Of a DNA stretch of 64,000 nucleotides, positions 18,983 to 32,009 are shown piece by piece. Within the stretch, counting starts at the first letter, position 1. Every line of letters begins with the position of its first letter. This DNA comes from Nyssa sinensis (taxonomy: Eukaryota; Streptophyta; Magnoliopsida; Cornales; Nyssaceae). The notes beneath the pieces are model-generated. The model ran no database searches. It saw only the letters and a program-made list of their open reading frames with translations, and had not been told where the DNA came from. The stretch spans positions 3,833,501-3,897,500 of the forward strand of contig CM018035.1 in the NCBI GenBank assembly GCA_008638375.1, in the 5' to 3' direction. The position numbers and the translations under genes were made by a program.

Positions 18983-21900
18983 AATCTAATTGTAATGTAG
19001 ATCCTTGGATTTCTTGTCCATATATCTAATTTTAAAGAGACAAAAAAATTAATTTTTAATTTAATTTATAAATTATAATTAATCTAAATTATAAAATTTA
19101 ATTTATAGACGCGATCTATTCGAGAATTATTTCAAATTTAATAAATGTATCATTATTATTAGAAGAAGATTATATATGATGATGATGTGAAGTGAAGTGA
19201 AGCGGCGGTTTTCCGGGTAGACAAAAGGGCCTGACATGGCTTGCATGGGTCTGGTTTGTCAAACGGTTTTTTTTTTCTTTCCTAGCAGTGCTATTTTATT
19301 AATCTTGTCACCAAATTAATCATTTTATCTTAACGAGATTCAATTACATATCTATCAATTTATTTGGATTGCCCGGTGGATGTGTTCTTACAATTCAATT
19401 CACGTTAATATTATATTATATTAATTTCATAAGACAGAACAAGATTCATCCTATTATGATTTAAACATACAAGTATGTGAATTGAATGGGAGAGACTTGC
19501 CAATGGAACTGGTTTGAAGGCCGCTTGATAAGCTTCTTATATTGTTGTGTTGATATGCATGATTAATGCTTAGAGATTTAGGGTTGTTTGCCGGCTCAGC
19601 TGTGATAAAAAATTAAGAGTCACGATTGTAATTTTAAAGATGAAATTATTTTTAACAAGACCAAAATTTTGGACATGGTCCACAATTTTTTTCTTGAACC
19701 ATGCTACGAAACGGCCCTTTAACCCTCATTTGGCCCCTTTCTAATTGAAAAGGACAATCTATCAAGGGATAATATCTACTTAGATATGTAAATGAGTTAT
19801 GCCGAGTCGAGCAGAGTAGGGAATTTTTCAAGTTCGAATCGTTAAAGTTAATGAGGTTCAAATTGTGTTCAAACTCGGTCTGTTATTTTTTCGAATTGAT
19901 CTTAAACTAACTTTTAATCGAGTTAATTGAGAATCGAGTTCAAGTAACTTGAATTTTTGTATAGTATTAGACTACTTTTGACTTAATGAGTCGAACTCAA
20001 ACCGAGTTAATAAATTAACGAATCTCAAAATTTGTTTAAATTTAACTTGTTTATCTTGTAAGTAAATCTCAAATGAGCATATAACCGAACCGATTACAAA
20101 TCAAACTTAAATAACTTCAACTTGTTTTACTATCCTAATGTCTACTTATTAAATTATTTGTGAGTGGTAACAATTTTCGGTTGGAAACAGAAGGCCAAAC
20201 AGATAATAATGATTGTTTTATTCAGATTTTGGCCAAGGATGTCACTTGGATTAATTCCATTTTATAATTACCAGATCAGTCAATTACGCTAGCACTGTAT
20301 TTGGCAGAGTGGCATTGGAACCTAAGTTTGGGATTGGTTGAAAAGACAATTCAATTTTGAATTCCAATGGACCTAGTTCTTCAGTACCAAACACTCTCTA
20401 AATATTTAACTTTACAAAGTTATAGAATATTAGGATTATTTCTATCCTTTACTTCTAGAGTGAGAGGAAAATTGTTTAGTTAAATTTTTAAATAAATTGT
20501 ATTATTCCTTTTTTTATTTCAAAATTTTGTTTTTTATGGTTTGACACTGTGTTCGATCCAAACTAACTCCAACAAACTCGGGTAAAAAATTAATCATGAA
20601 TTTATTTCAACTCAAGTAAAATAGAGAAGGTCTATTTACTGGAGAGTGTGAACCGACTAACTCTTTTGTATAAAGACCTTCTGTTTTATTTATGAAGAGA
20701 AGCCCCAAAGACTCCGTCGGAAAACAGAAGCCATTGAGATAGAATGAGCACTAATCACAGTCCCTGAATTTTAGCATTTTCTATATTTACACAAAATACC
20801 AATATTGTATAATTATGATAGTTTTTTTTTAACTTCTATTAGTAATTAATTAAAAATGACTGTTTTATATGAATGAATATGTGTTTTTTCATATGGGTTT
20901 TTAAGGATTTATATCTCCTAGAATAGGGTGACATAATATTTATTGTGGGTTTGAAAATCTACAAATAAAAATGTCCTTTTACAAAATGAGAAAATAGACT
21001 ACTAGGAATAGTTATGAGACATTGATGTGCTGTTTGTCGAGGACTCTGTGACAATTGAATTAGTAATTTGTTTGAAGAAGCAAAAGAAAGATGCTAAAAG
21101 AATAATACCGGATAATTGTTAGTGGTTGCAAATGACTACATTAAACAACGTAAGATTGCGTAGAATATTGTACCTAGTACATGTAGGGTTTAGGGTTTCA
21201 ATAGATGATTTGATGTGGGAAGAGTATGTCCTTAATTGAAAGTAACACCTTGATCATAAGAGAATATAAGGTCACGAATGACACCTATAATGAAAGTTAT
21301 ACCTCCAAATATCATAGAATTACGGTCCCTTCCTATTTTGGGATGTTTAAATGGAGCTGATTTAATCAAATTATCCGAGTTGTTGATAGAACCGAACTAG
21401 AGCTAAGTTTAGACTCTAAAGCTACGTTTGGTTTGCGCCTAGCTCTGACTGGGACAGAGCACCGCGCTGTAGTTTGGACGGATCCAAACCAAATTACAAT
21501 TTATTTGGCCATGGTCACTTGTCTCGATCTCATTGAATAAGGTTAGTTCAAACAATACATTTTTTGTACACGTGACATGATATTATTTGATAAAAGAAAT
21601 TATGTCTTCATATTTATAAATCAAAATTCTAAATTCTAAATCAACCAACATAATAAGTCCTAATCTTCAATTTTTTTTCCTTTTTCCATGCTGGTGTGAC
21701 ATGACTAGTGCACATTTACACAATGCAACTCAACCCCAAAATGAATATACATAAAATGAAAGTGTGAAAGGACAGCATTACATTGTGGTGGGGCAGAGAA
21801 GACACTGAAAATTATAGTGGCTACAAGAAATAGGTAGCTAGTTTCCGAGTGTTAATCTTCTTTTTTGTTTACCATCGTAGAATTTGCAAGACATGTGGGG

Positions 21901-22060
21901 CTCTTACATTCCATTTAAAATGCCAAGATCCCTCGACTTTCTTTTGTTGACTTCAAATTTAATTACCACGGAAATAAGTATCCTCTCCATTCCATTTTTC
22001 TTTTAATTTTTTTTAATATAATACTAGATGCATGACACATCAGACACTAATTTCCAAAAT
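18983..22060. other. Repeat-rich intergenic DNA, no supported gene
   Basis: AT-rich sequence without a convincing coding frame. It includes the dispersed repeat at 19785-20143. A minus-strand open stretch at 19652-19861 overlaps that repeat and looks fortuitous. Confidence 0.5.
19785..20143. repeat. Dispersed ~350 bp repeat, copy 1
   Basis: The segment is rich in GAGTTCAAGT, CGAATC and GAGTTAAT words. It shares an ordered series of blocks with 25583-25950: AACTTGAATTTTTGTATAGTAT, CTACTTTTGACTTAATGAGT, AATAAATTAACGAAT and TTAACTTGTTTATCTTGTAA. Both copies have the same orientation and are roughly 75% alike by eye. The class is unknown. Confidence 0.6.
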
Positions 22061-22065
22061 ATACC

Positions 22066-22110
22066 ACCTCTCTCTCTCTCTCTCTCTCTATATATACACA
22101 CACACACACA
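22066..22110. repeat. (CT)n-(TA)n-(CA)n microsatellite
   Basis: Three dinucleotide runs follow one another. A second (AT)n run of about 18 units lies at 22320-22356. Confidence 0.85.
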
Positions 22111-22139
22111 TAGACAAGCCCACCTTAGTATTCATGTTT

Positions 22140-22318
22140 CATATAACTGTTAGACCTTTTATGAATGATAACAAGAATATTAGATCACTGGTAATTTAAA
22201 AAGTTTAAGTTGTTAGTAACAAATATAACATAAGTTTTTAAAGAAATTAATAATTTAATATAATATCAGAATTTTAATTATAAGAGGTTTTGTGTTTAAT
22301 TCTCTTCCTCAATTTATT

Positions 22319-22357
<39 letters not shown>

Positions 22358-22566
22358 TTTGCACTTTCTTACTCTAACTATTATGTCAAGGTTTACTTTC
22401 ATTATTATTCTCGGACTCTTTTATCAATTATATATCTTTCCTTCTATTTTTTACTATTTACATATAAGATAGGATTACGCATGAAAAAAATATTAGCTTA
22501 ATATATATTGTTGTGCTTATTTTCTAGCAGCTTAATTTTTGAAACAACTAGTGGTCTAACATGATA
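22140..22566. repeat. Diverged repeat, copy 1 (TRIM-like wording)
   Basis: This segment and 23160-23490 align loosely in the same orientation. Shared features are TTTAAGTTGTTAG near the start, TTTAAC/TAATAT-GATA-C-AGA wording reminiscent of a decayed tRNA-Met primer site, a CTATTATGT block, ATTTTTTACT/ATTCTTTACTC-TTCACAT, and AACAACTA at the end. No clean ends or target-site duplication were found. Confidence 0.4.
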
Positions 22567-22576
22567 TTAAGTTAAG

Positions 22577-23115
22577 TTTTTTTTTTTTATTAGCAAAAGA
22601 ACATTTTATTAATGAAAATGAGAGTACGAGAGACACAAACACAAAGTACCAATAAAAGAGGAGAATGAAAAATGTATCAACACCTTCAAACTTCATTCCA
22701 ACAAGGTTGGCACCAAATAGAGAAGAAAATCAATAGCTAGCAAAGACCTAGAAGAAACAAAAAAGCTAAAATCACCAAAGCGCAAATCAAGCTACCAAAA
22801 ACTTAACTCAAGCCTTCAACCCCAGTAAAACCCTGCTGCATGCTCTGAGAAAGCCAAATCAATGAACCAATCCACTGCTATTGGATTGCCAAGAGAAGAA
22901 ACCCAAAGGAAGCACCAAACGGGTGAGAACACAGCTAAACCGCAAGCCACATCCGAACAACAGGAGAAGAAAAGACCATGAGGCAGGAGAAAAAGATACT
23001 GCAAATAAACATATCTTTGAGAAGCAACCAACCCAGACCTAACAAAGAGAAACAAAAAACAGGGAAGGCATAAACCCAGCAAACTAGATCAGGGATAGCT
23101 TAAGAGCTGTCAGCC
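22577..23115 (-). mobile_element. Probable LINE 3' end, minus strand
   Basis: A 12-base T run at 22577-22588 is followed by ATTAGCAAAAGAACATTTTA. On the minus strand this is an AATAAAATGTTC-type end with a poly(A) tail, the usual look of a truncated plant LINE. The 88-codon minus frame at 22816-23082 is rich in Phe, Leu and Cys and matches nothing I know. The element separates two diverged repeat copies (22140-22566 and 23160-23490). The 5' end is approximate. Confidence 0.4.
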
Positions 23116-23159
23116 GCTAGATATCACACTCTGGATGCAAAAGATTAAATCATTCATAG

Positions 23160-23490
23160 CAAACTAGTAGTCCAAAAATTTAAATTGTTAGAGAATAATA
23201 ATAAGATTTTAGAGAAATCGGTCATTTAACATGATACTAGAGCTTTAGTTATCATGAGACATCTTAAGTTCAAGTCTCTTTTTGCCTTCATTTGGTATAA
23301 TTTTTGTACTCATCCATCCTATTATGTTTGTTGTCATATTCTGTTACATCAACCATCTCTCCACCTATTCTTTACTCTTCACATTTAATACAGAATTACC
23401 TATTAGAGGGGGTATTAAATTAAATATATATTATTGAACTCATTTTCTAACAACTTAAGATTTTAAAACAACTAATGATTTAATAAAGAA
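23160..23490. repeat. Diverged repeat, copy 2
   Basis: Partner of 22140-22566. It contains AACATGATACTAGAGCTTTAG, a degenerate form of a primer-site-like word. Confidence 0.4.
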
Positions 23491-24498
23491 GACATAAAAA
23501 CTTGAATTTTGTAATACTATGATTTTGCATTTTCTTTTAGAAGAAGTTGCATGGGTATGACAAGAAGAATATATTGAACCTAAAAAAGATAAAATGATCG
23601 AGCTTGTTGAAATGAGAAATTATTTAGTAAGACTGTTACATCACGTTATCGTGTAATGATCTCTCACAAAATTTTAATTTTTCCTGAAATCACGTGAACA
23701 TGTACGCCTATAAATCATAAAAAAAATTGAAATTTTGTAAAACATGTGGTGTGACGGTCTCATTAATTAGTTTTTTTGAAATTGAGAGAAAGTTTATACT
23801 CATAAATCGTGAAAATTTTGAAATTTTGTAAGAGACTGTCTTATGACATGGTGTAACGATCTTACCAAATAATTAATCCGTTGAAATGAATTATTTAAAA
23901 AATCTTACTTCTCGATCAACAAGTCCAAAAACAGTTAATGCAGCCCATTGTTGTGCTCTGACTTCTATGTATGATTCAAGCTAACAATTAATGTACTAGA
24001 TTTATGTAGGTTTTAATTTAATAAAATTGTGTCTGAATGATTCAAAAACAGCCCACCCCTACTGAGTTTTTGTAACATGTCTATATTTTCTATTATTGTT
24101 AAAAGTCATTTGTATCATGTTAAATCAAAATTTTAATATTATTACAGTATCAAAATGTTATATCATTAAGGTTCAAATGTTTTTTTTTTTTTTTGTTATA
24201 ACATATCATTCTTTTTTCTAACTATTATTTTCAAAATATAGTTATATCATTTTCAGCCATTAAATTATAAAGTTGTGGGATAATATAATAACATTTACTA
24301 TTCTTCTAACTAAATATGACAAAACTTTTGAGAAAATTAAAAAATAGATACTTTTTTAACCATGCGTTGGATGCTATAATATAAACATAGCAGCTAGTTT
24401 AGCAACAGCGTTGGAGCTGTTCTTTAAGTGTCTCTCTTGCAGATCTAGTGTCAAAACTCTAATTAAGAAGATAAGTTGTACAGGTATTTATATAAACT

Positions 24499-24534
<36 letters not shown>

Positions 24535-25582
24535 CCGGAGTAATATTGAAGATTTTAAGACAATGACTGTCAACTTTATTTGAAATGGAAGGAAAAAACA
24601 ATGATGACCGTAGCAAAACCAGGCATGAGACGTGAGAATTCAAGTGATCAACCACTATATATATAACGTAACCTAGGTTGTACTGATCTTAAGGTAGTGC
24701 ATAACTAGATTTATAAGTTCTAAACCATATTTGTAAAGTTTATTTAGCATAAAAGTCCTAGTTCATGTACACCTAATTTTGGTTTGTCCTTCAAATGTCA
24801 TTTTTCGTCTATCTCTTCCAAGACAATATAACACAGATAGATGAGATTAAAATATTACAACTGCAGGGTAAGAGATGAAGCAAGCAACAAATTAATTTTG
24901 GAGCCCGTTTTCGAAAGCTTCAGATAAATAATTGATTATTAGAAAATAGATTTTAAAGAGTGAAGAATATAATAAATTTGTTATACGAGTGTCTTGTAAA
25001 AATTATGTAAAAATAATTCTAATCATAAAATTTTTAAAAAACAAATTAGGTAATGGCAAGTGATGGGTCAAGAATAAGACCTGTAAAAAGTCAAATAACT
25101 ATTTTAAGAAACAGATTTTTAAATTTTTCCAAAATCTTGTTTTGCAACCGTGATTTAATTAATGAACTTCATTACAAAACTTGGTTTCGAAAACATTTGT
25201 CAAACACCTCTAAAACCCCTGTTAGGGGTCCAAAGCCATGTTTGAGGGGGGGCAGCCGCCCCCAAACACCCTCTTGGATCAAGCTCAAATTTGTGTTTAC
25301 TTGCACTTGTTTGGTGTAGTTTTACATGCATTTCTTTTTAACTATTTGATAACATAGAGGACAATTCAACTTGAGATTAGCTCTTTGTTGTCCATCATAA
25401 AAGAAAATTCATTCTTTTTTAGAATTAAAAAATGTGTGTGTTGATTTTGTTTTCCGACAACATCATGGAAAACCTTAGTACTAAATTCAACATCAAGAAT
25501 TATTTTGCACGTTCAATATAAAATTCCTAGGTATAATATTTTTTTTTGTGAAAAATTTAGATCAACAAATTGAAAACTAGTA
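23491..25582. other. Intergenic, no supported gene
   Basis: Contains a near-repeat of GTAAGA-CTGT-C-TATG-CATGGTGTAACGATCT wording at 23630-23880, an (AT)n run at 24502-24530 and long T runs. The plus-strand open stretch at 25053-25319 has no family resemblance. Confidence 0.45.
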
Positions 25583-25950
25583 GGGTGGTAAATGAGTTGA
25601 ATCGAATCGAATCGAACATTGAATTATTCAAATTTAGAGCTTGACTCGTTAAGATAAACGAGTTTCAAATTATATTTAAGTTTATTTCGTTAGTTTTTTG
25701 AATCATTGTTGAACGAGTTTCTGAATAAGTCGGTCGTGAGCTGAGTTCAAATAACTTGATTTTTATATAGTATAGTTAGTCTATTTTTGATTTAATGAGT
25801 TAAACTTGAACCAAACTCAATAAATTAATGAATTTAAAAATATGTTTAAACTTAACTAATTTTATCTTATAAACCAATCCCGAGCCAATTTTAGATAGCT
25901 CGACTCATTTTAGGATTCTAAAAACTACAAGTGTATGCAAACAACCCATT
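25583..25950. repeat. Dispersed ~350 bp repeat, copy 2
   Basis: Partner of 19785-20143, same orientation. It starts GGTAAATGAGTTGAATCGAA and runs through TTTATATAGTATAGTTAGTC and TTGATTTAATGAGTTAAACT. Confidence 0.6.
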
Positions 25951-28296
25951 AAACAATGTATGTCACTTTAAAGTCAATGCCTTTCTCCCTTGGACAGAAT
26001 GTGCTAAAATTGTGCCATGGCACAAAGTCAATCAATCGATTTACACCAGCCAACATGCAACTTCCTTCATGTCGTTCTTTGGAAAAGACAAGGGTCAGAT
26101 AATAGCCACTGAGATCTTGTCGAGATCGACCAGATCATTTCAATACAAACCCTTGGTGAACCAAAGAAAAATTATAGAAAAAAAAGTACCCTCTTTGTTA
26201 ACCATTCACTCAATCTAATTGTCTTTTTTGTACTTCACTACTTTCCACAACTTAGCATGATATTCTGTATAATATTTTATATTATATATACAAGTGTCAC
26301 AAAAAGTTGCATAAATGTTATTGTCTAGACGTATCTTTTGATCTAAAGTGGAGAATATATATCAACAACGGTCAAAAGTTTTTCACCCTGTTGAAAGATT
26401 GATGATTCGCCTTCTTGCAACAAGGCACGACGAACCTCTCATATTTCAATCACCAAAAGAATATCCTTTTTTTTTCGTGGCGTTGTGGCTTGCTTTGATG
26501 CTAGAATGGGAACTGTGTCAGTGCCTCTAGAGAATCAACTGTCCTGTTCGATAATATTTATATGACATATATACAAAAGTTATTTTATTATTGTCTAAAA
26601 GTCGTAGTTGATCTGGGATCTTACAATAGTTTCTCGGTGTTGGAAACTAAGAAGAAGAAATGAATGGGACAGTGACATTCTTCCTATACGCGGCGAAGAG
26701 GCTAGTTAGGCATTAGGATATAAAAAAGTGAAAACAGTGTCGAGCAAATTGTAGGGTACCCACAATGGATGGACCAGATTTAATTACATGACATTGAGCT
26801 ATCTCTGTCATATAAAATAATGAAGAATATTCTTGTTTCTGAAAAGAAAATGTGTGTATTTGTCTAAGGTAGACATGGTGTGCCATATCACTGGGAATTA
26901 GCTTGAATGTGAGAATAGTACTTGACTAGAATAGTATCTTATGCCCCCCTTGTTCTAGTAGCATGCTTGTCCTAGGGAATGGATCGGGTTTAATTATGCG
27001 TTTTTCTCCTAAGTTAGGAGGGAGGGATGTGCAGAGACTTCCTACTTTTACTTTGAGTAATAATAATGTAAGTTCAAATTTGTACGAAACAGGATGTTTT
27101 AACCATGGTTTAAGAATTAAATTTTTATTTATTATAATCATTTTTTTTAAACTATATAATGGAATAAGCACGAGCCTTAGAGCAGTATACCTTACGTTTT
27201 GAACGTGTTGGCTATAAGGGTTGCTCCAATAATTAATTTGCAGAAGTTGACAGCATCTTAATATGCATGACTCATTAGTATTTGTTTACAAATAAACCAA
27301 AATAAGACTGGGAAAGAATCGCATCACAGTAGCTAGCTGCAGTACTTCCTTTGGCTCCATCAATGAACCAGAATGTGAGGCCACATCTCCGCCAATTTAA
27401 AAGAAAAGGTGATCAGTTATCAGTACTGAAGTCAATCTTCCAGCTATCTAAACAAATGTTTAACTGTTTCAAAATATATAATTAGGTTATTTTTGCCATT
27501 ACAGCAGGGTTATATGTGGTTATGGAAGAGAAGTGGGACAAAAAGAAAATCTATAATACTATATCCTTTCCAAAAAAATTTCCCATAAGTTATTTTTTAA
27601 ATGTCATGGTACTCTGATATTGAAAATACATCATCTCCGGATGTAATAAGCCACCCAATACATTACTCTCATGTTTTTTAATATATTACTTTTGATATAA
27701 TTTTTTTGTAAAGGCTAGCATTGCTCAAAGGAAAAATGGGGTCATAATACAAAGAAACAGTGTGGAAATGACTGGAAAACTAAAAAGAAAACAATAGTCA
27801 AGGTGGATTGAAAATGATATAGAAGTGTGTGTGTGTGTGTGTGTGTCTCTCTCTCTCTCTATATATATTTATATAAAAGAAGCAGTGGTTATAAAGACAT
27901 CTGATCCCAACTTCCAAGGAGGCTTGTTTTAATTTTTAAATGAAAGAATTCTGATGTATGTTATGGCTATAATTTCACTGGTTTTTCACAATGCAGTGGT
28001 GGCATTTCTATTAATGAATTAAAAAAAAAAATCAGTTGCGATCAGTCTGAAGATAAGGGAAAAACTTTATCTGTAAACAAATCCAACACGCAGAATTCGA
28101 CAAACTGATCAACTCCCCCTTGTTTCGCAGAATGGAGAAGCAAGTGCGCTTACATATGGCCCTTGGAAGGGAAATCATGCCCAATAAGGTTAATGGTCCT
28201 ACCAAATTATCACATGACCTTCAAGTTCCTTTACAAAGCAGAGTCAAAAGAAGGAGGCTTGTACGCGTTCGTGCGCGTGAAATATACAGATCAATG

Positions 28297-28412
28297 GAGT
28301 CGTGAATATACAACATGTGCGAGAAAATTTTTAAGTCAAAATGGTCGGACTAGTAGAGTCATGAAAATTCAACACGTGTGAGAACGTTTTCAAGTCAAAA
28401 TGGTCCTTCCAG
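28297..28412. repeat. 59 bp tandem duplication
   Basis: Two units begin GAGTCGTGAATATACAAC (28297) and GAGTCATGAAAATTCAAC (28356), and both end AAGTCAAAATGGTC. The period is 59 bases. The function is unknown. Confidence 0.7.
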
Positions 28413-30148
28413 TTCTTTCTAGGGTCACTAAAGTGAGAGATTTTTAATCGGATTAGATTATGTGTAATAGTGTGTCCTTCTAATAAAAATAGATCATAAT
28501 ACATTTAACATAATATTATTAGAATAACACATAACAATCACGACGGTGGCCAATTCTATTAAAGTAAGCAATATAGTAGAGTTCTAAAGTAAGTAATGTA
28601 GTAGAGTTCTAATGCCTGAGTAAGGTTGAACCCTATTCAACCCAAGCAGAGAGGGGGGGGGGGGGGGAGAGAGTGGACAAGTTTATTCTTGGAATATCCC
28701 AGTCCATTGAGATTAGTGCTACATACTGCAGATGTAGCTTTTCTGAGTACAAATCATACTTAAATTGACTCATTTTGTGGTCTTTTGGGTGTGTATTTTA
28801 GTCTTCAACTGAAGTCAACTAACTAGCTAAGCATGAGAAGCTATCATTTAGTTCGCACATTTTTTATTGTAGCCATTAACAAAGTGGTGAAGACACTCAA
28901 AGCCTACTATTTGAAGCAATCCTAAACTACAGCCAGATCACTACAAAAAGCCATGAACCCTTATCTCTTTATCTATATTTGACTAGTAATAAGAAAGATC
29001 CTGGATGAGTCGTAAATTTAGACAGACATTCTAAATTTGAATGTACAAATTTGGAATGACTATGCAAGTACAAACTTATTTGAAATGGTTGTGTTAAGAG
29101 ATTGATGAAATTTATTCGTTCACAAGTCAAATACAAGTTTCTCGTCACTACTAAAAAAAAGTGATTTTGAAAGTACTGATCCTCCACATACGTGTTTACA
29201 TGCACTTGGCCGGTACTTTAGCGTGTAAACACCATCTAGAGTAGGACTGCGCGCACAATGAAGAGATAATTGGCTGAGAGTATATTTTAACTACTTTGAA
29301 GTGACTCAGTGGCGCATTTTCACATTTGATTTTCAAGATTGGAGGGTTAAAGTGATAGAAGCTACTTGGGAGGAGACTGCTGGTGAACAGATGCATTACT
29401 AGGTTTTTATTTTTATTTTTTTGGGTTAAATAATTTAAAGGAATAAAAAAGATGTGTGGTTGATTAATTAAATGTTTTTTGTTTTGGGGTAAGTGCTATT
29501 TGGAATGATATCAAATGTAGGAGTGGAGAAAGTGCACACCTTGTTCTTGCATTGTGTGTGTGCATCTTTTTCTTCACTTCTTTTTGTATTTTCATTTCTT
29601 AATTAGCTTTTGCTTTATGCTTCTAATTAACAAAGATTAATTTGAATTCAAACTAAGCTTTGTTACTAATAATGCTTGTACCCTTTGCTTTCTTTGATCC
29701 TTTTTGTTCTTAATAATCATTAACTTCATTAAAAAATGGTTTAATTCATTCGTGTTTATGATGAATATTCCAGGAATATTCTTTGGTTTTGTTTACTCAC
29801 TAAAAGAGATTATAAGTTGTTCTCTTTCTCTACGTCTTGCATGTGAGTATTTAGACATTCATGAAATTCAAAACTTGGGCTTGGAAATGAACTTCTGTTT
29901 ATGTTATCTAAATGTTAAATATCATAGTCTCTCCTATAAAGGTCAAATTTTTCATCAAGTTATCAAGAATATAAAAAGTCAAAGGTTACTTGTTTTATAT
30001 TACATTTTGAGATAACTTGTCGGGTGAAAGTCCATTTAACCAGCTTAAACCTTTAGGAGGTTTGCCTGGGTTAATAACACCAAAAGCCATTCAAATCTCC
30101 TAAGTATACCTAAGGATTTTTTTCAATAATAGTTCCAATATGGGAGAA

Positions 30149-30170
30149 GGGGGGGGGGGGGGGGGGGGGG
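30149..30170 (+). repeat. 22-base G homopolymer
   Basis: A run of 22 G residues on the plus strand. Shorter similar runs lie at 28653-28667 and 62515-62532, and C runs at 49511-49525 and about 43599-43609. Confidence 0.95.
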
Positions 30171-31333
30171 CAATATTTCTAAAGAGTGAATTGTTCCTAG
30201 AGTGCCATATTTCTTGGAGTGTGATAATGAAAACTATTGACAACGGAAGGTCATGTTTCTAGTCTGATCAGTTGCATTATAATGAAGTCATTCCTTCGTG
30301 GAAGGTTGAGTTGAGCCCAATTAGCAAGGTTAGGTTTGACAACATCCCAAACCTCCATGTAAAGTTATTGGATGAAACTGTTAAATGAAGTCATTGTACG
30401 ACGGTATCCCAAATCTCCATGAGATAATGACGTAGGATGGTTTCACTTGTATAATTTCTCCTCCACGTGGTTGTTTTGTATCTTTCATCTATGGAGGATG
30501 ATTTTGGAAGCAAATTTAAGGATTAAAAAAATATAAATTTTCTAATAATTAAAATCATGGGCTATTCTTTAGGGCCTGTAAATTGATTGGGCCGAACCCT
30601 TCAAATTCAAAGAATTACTTGCTGGGCCAACTCCAAATGCGTCCGCTAGATGAGTCATGACCTCTTGTGCCCAACCTAACTATATTAGCCGCCCATGGGC
30701 CTCACCCCATGAGGTGTGCGTTGGGCCTCTCTTTTGTTCAAGAGGCTCTCAAAGATGTCTAAATATTTTATTTTATTTTATATTTTTTTTTTCAAACAAA
30801 TGAGATATTTTCGACTTCTCTCTTTTCTTACATAGGCTTTCGTTTCTCACGATCGCATAATATTTGAATTACTAGTCCTTACTGATGACAAGTTCTAGAG
30901 ATGTGGATGGTAAAAATCGAACCTACAAATTTGAAAATAAACTTCTTACTCTACTCAGTCAAACCCTTAAAAATCAAAGATGTGTAAATGCAAAAATAAG
31001 AAAAGTTAATACACATAACTATTACGCATTATTTATATAACAAACTAAGGTTGGTCTTCTTTTCAACAAAAGCTTTTGTCCTTCATATATTAATTATTTA
31101 CGAGATTATCATTTATTAGTCGTTTTCAATAATGGTGATTGTTTTTGTTAATATAACCTAGATTATTTAAATATATTATTTTGTCATTTTCTGCAATTGT
31201 TTTAGGATTGTTACACCATTGTCATTGTTTGATAAATCTATAACATAAGACAGTTGCAATCAAAATTCTATAAACAGTGAATCATACCCTTTTTATATGC
31301 TCGTATGGAGCACAGGTCACCAACTAATGTCTC

Positions 31334-31372
<39 letters not shown>

Positions 31373-31866
31373 TACATCAAAATTATCGGAAGAAGGTTGT
31401 GAATTTTTTTTTTTTTTTGGGTCCTTTTCCCAAGATATTTTTTGTTACATGAGATGATAAAATTTTAAATATGGAATGACAAGTAGCTCTTATATCAAAA
31501 TACAAACACACATATCTACAAATAGGAAAACATATGTTAGCAAATCCTATAATATTAAAAAATGCAACATAAAAAGTTGACTGTTCAACAAAGGGAGGCA
31601 AATTTGGAACCCAGAAAAGGAAAGTGCATTGAACCAGCATCCAGAAAAAACGCGTCCTGAAAATCATTTGAAAATTCAATCCATTGACTTGAACTCCCTT
31701 GGGTTGTCACGGAGACCAACAGAGGCTTGATCTCTACCGTCAATTTTACCACATTTTATAATCAACGGTTTAAAAGGCATCGGGTGACAGAACATAGAAG
31801 AGTCCAAAGAAATGACAATTTGATAAAATTGAGATAACAACATTTTCTTAGCTGCTAAGACTACCA

Positions 31867-31867
31867 T

Positions 31868-31907
<40 letters not shown>
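31867..31907. promoter_or_regulatory. (CA)n(TA)n tract just upstream of coatomer copy A
   Basis: Eleven CA units run into about eight TA units, ending roughly 100 bases before ATG 32010. No other TATA box is visible nearby, so the TA tract may serve as the core promoter. That is inference from position only. Confidence 0.35.
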
Positions 31908-32009
31908 GTGGTTTCACTTTGCAACAAAAGCACAAGCCCCCTCCTTTCTCAAATATAAATTTGCATTTTCTCTGCAGCGATTACTTTTTCAGCTACTTCA
32001 ACCTTGAAA

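Larger units (their letters stand above)
25951..31866. other. Long intergenic stretch, no supported gene
   Basis: Several short open stretches occur (25931-26218, 26348-26530, 28120-28381, 29704-30015), but none shows a recognisable domain, consistent splice sites or a promoter. Simple repeats are frequent: (GT)n(CT)n(AT)n at 27826-27870 and (AT)n at 31336-31370. G homopolymers occur at 28653-28667 and 30149-30170. Confidence 0.45.

Noticed and set aside
25053..25319. 88-codon plus-strand open stretch
   Set aside because: Composition is unlike a known family. The frame crosses a GGGGG-rich low-complexity part.
28940..29165. CACTACAAAAAGCC and CACTACTAAAAAAA words that look like CACTA transposon ends
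   Set aside because: Both are in the same orientation and no inverted partner with a 3 bp duplication was found nearby.
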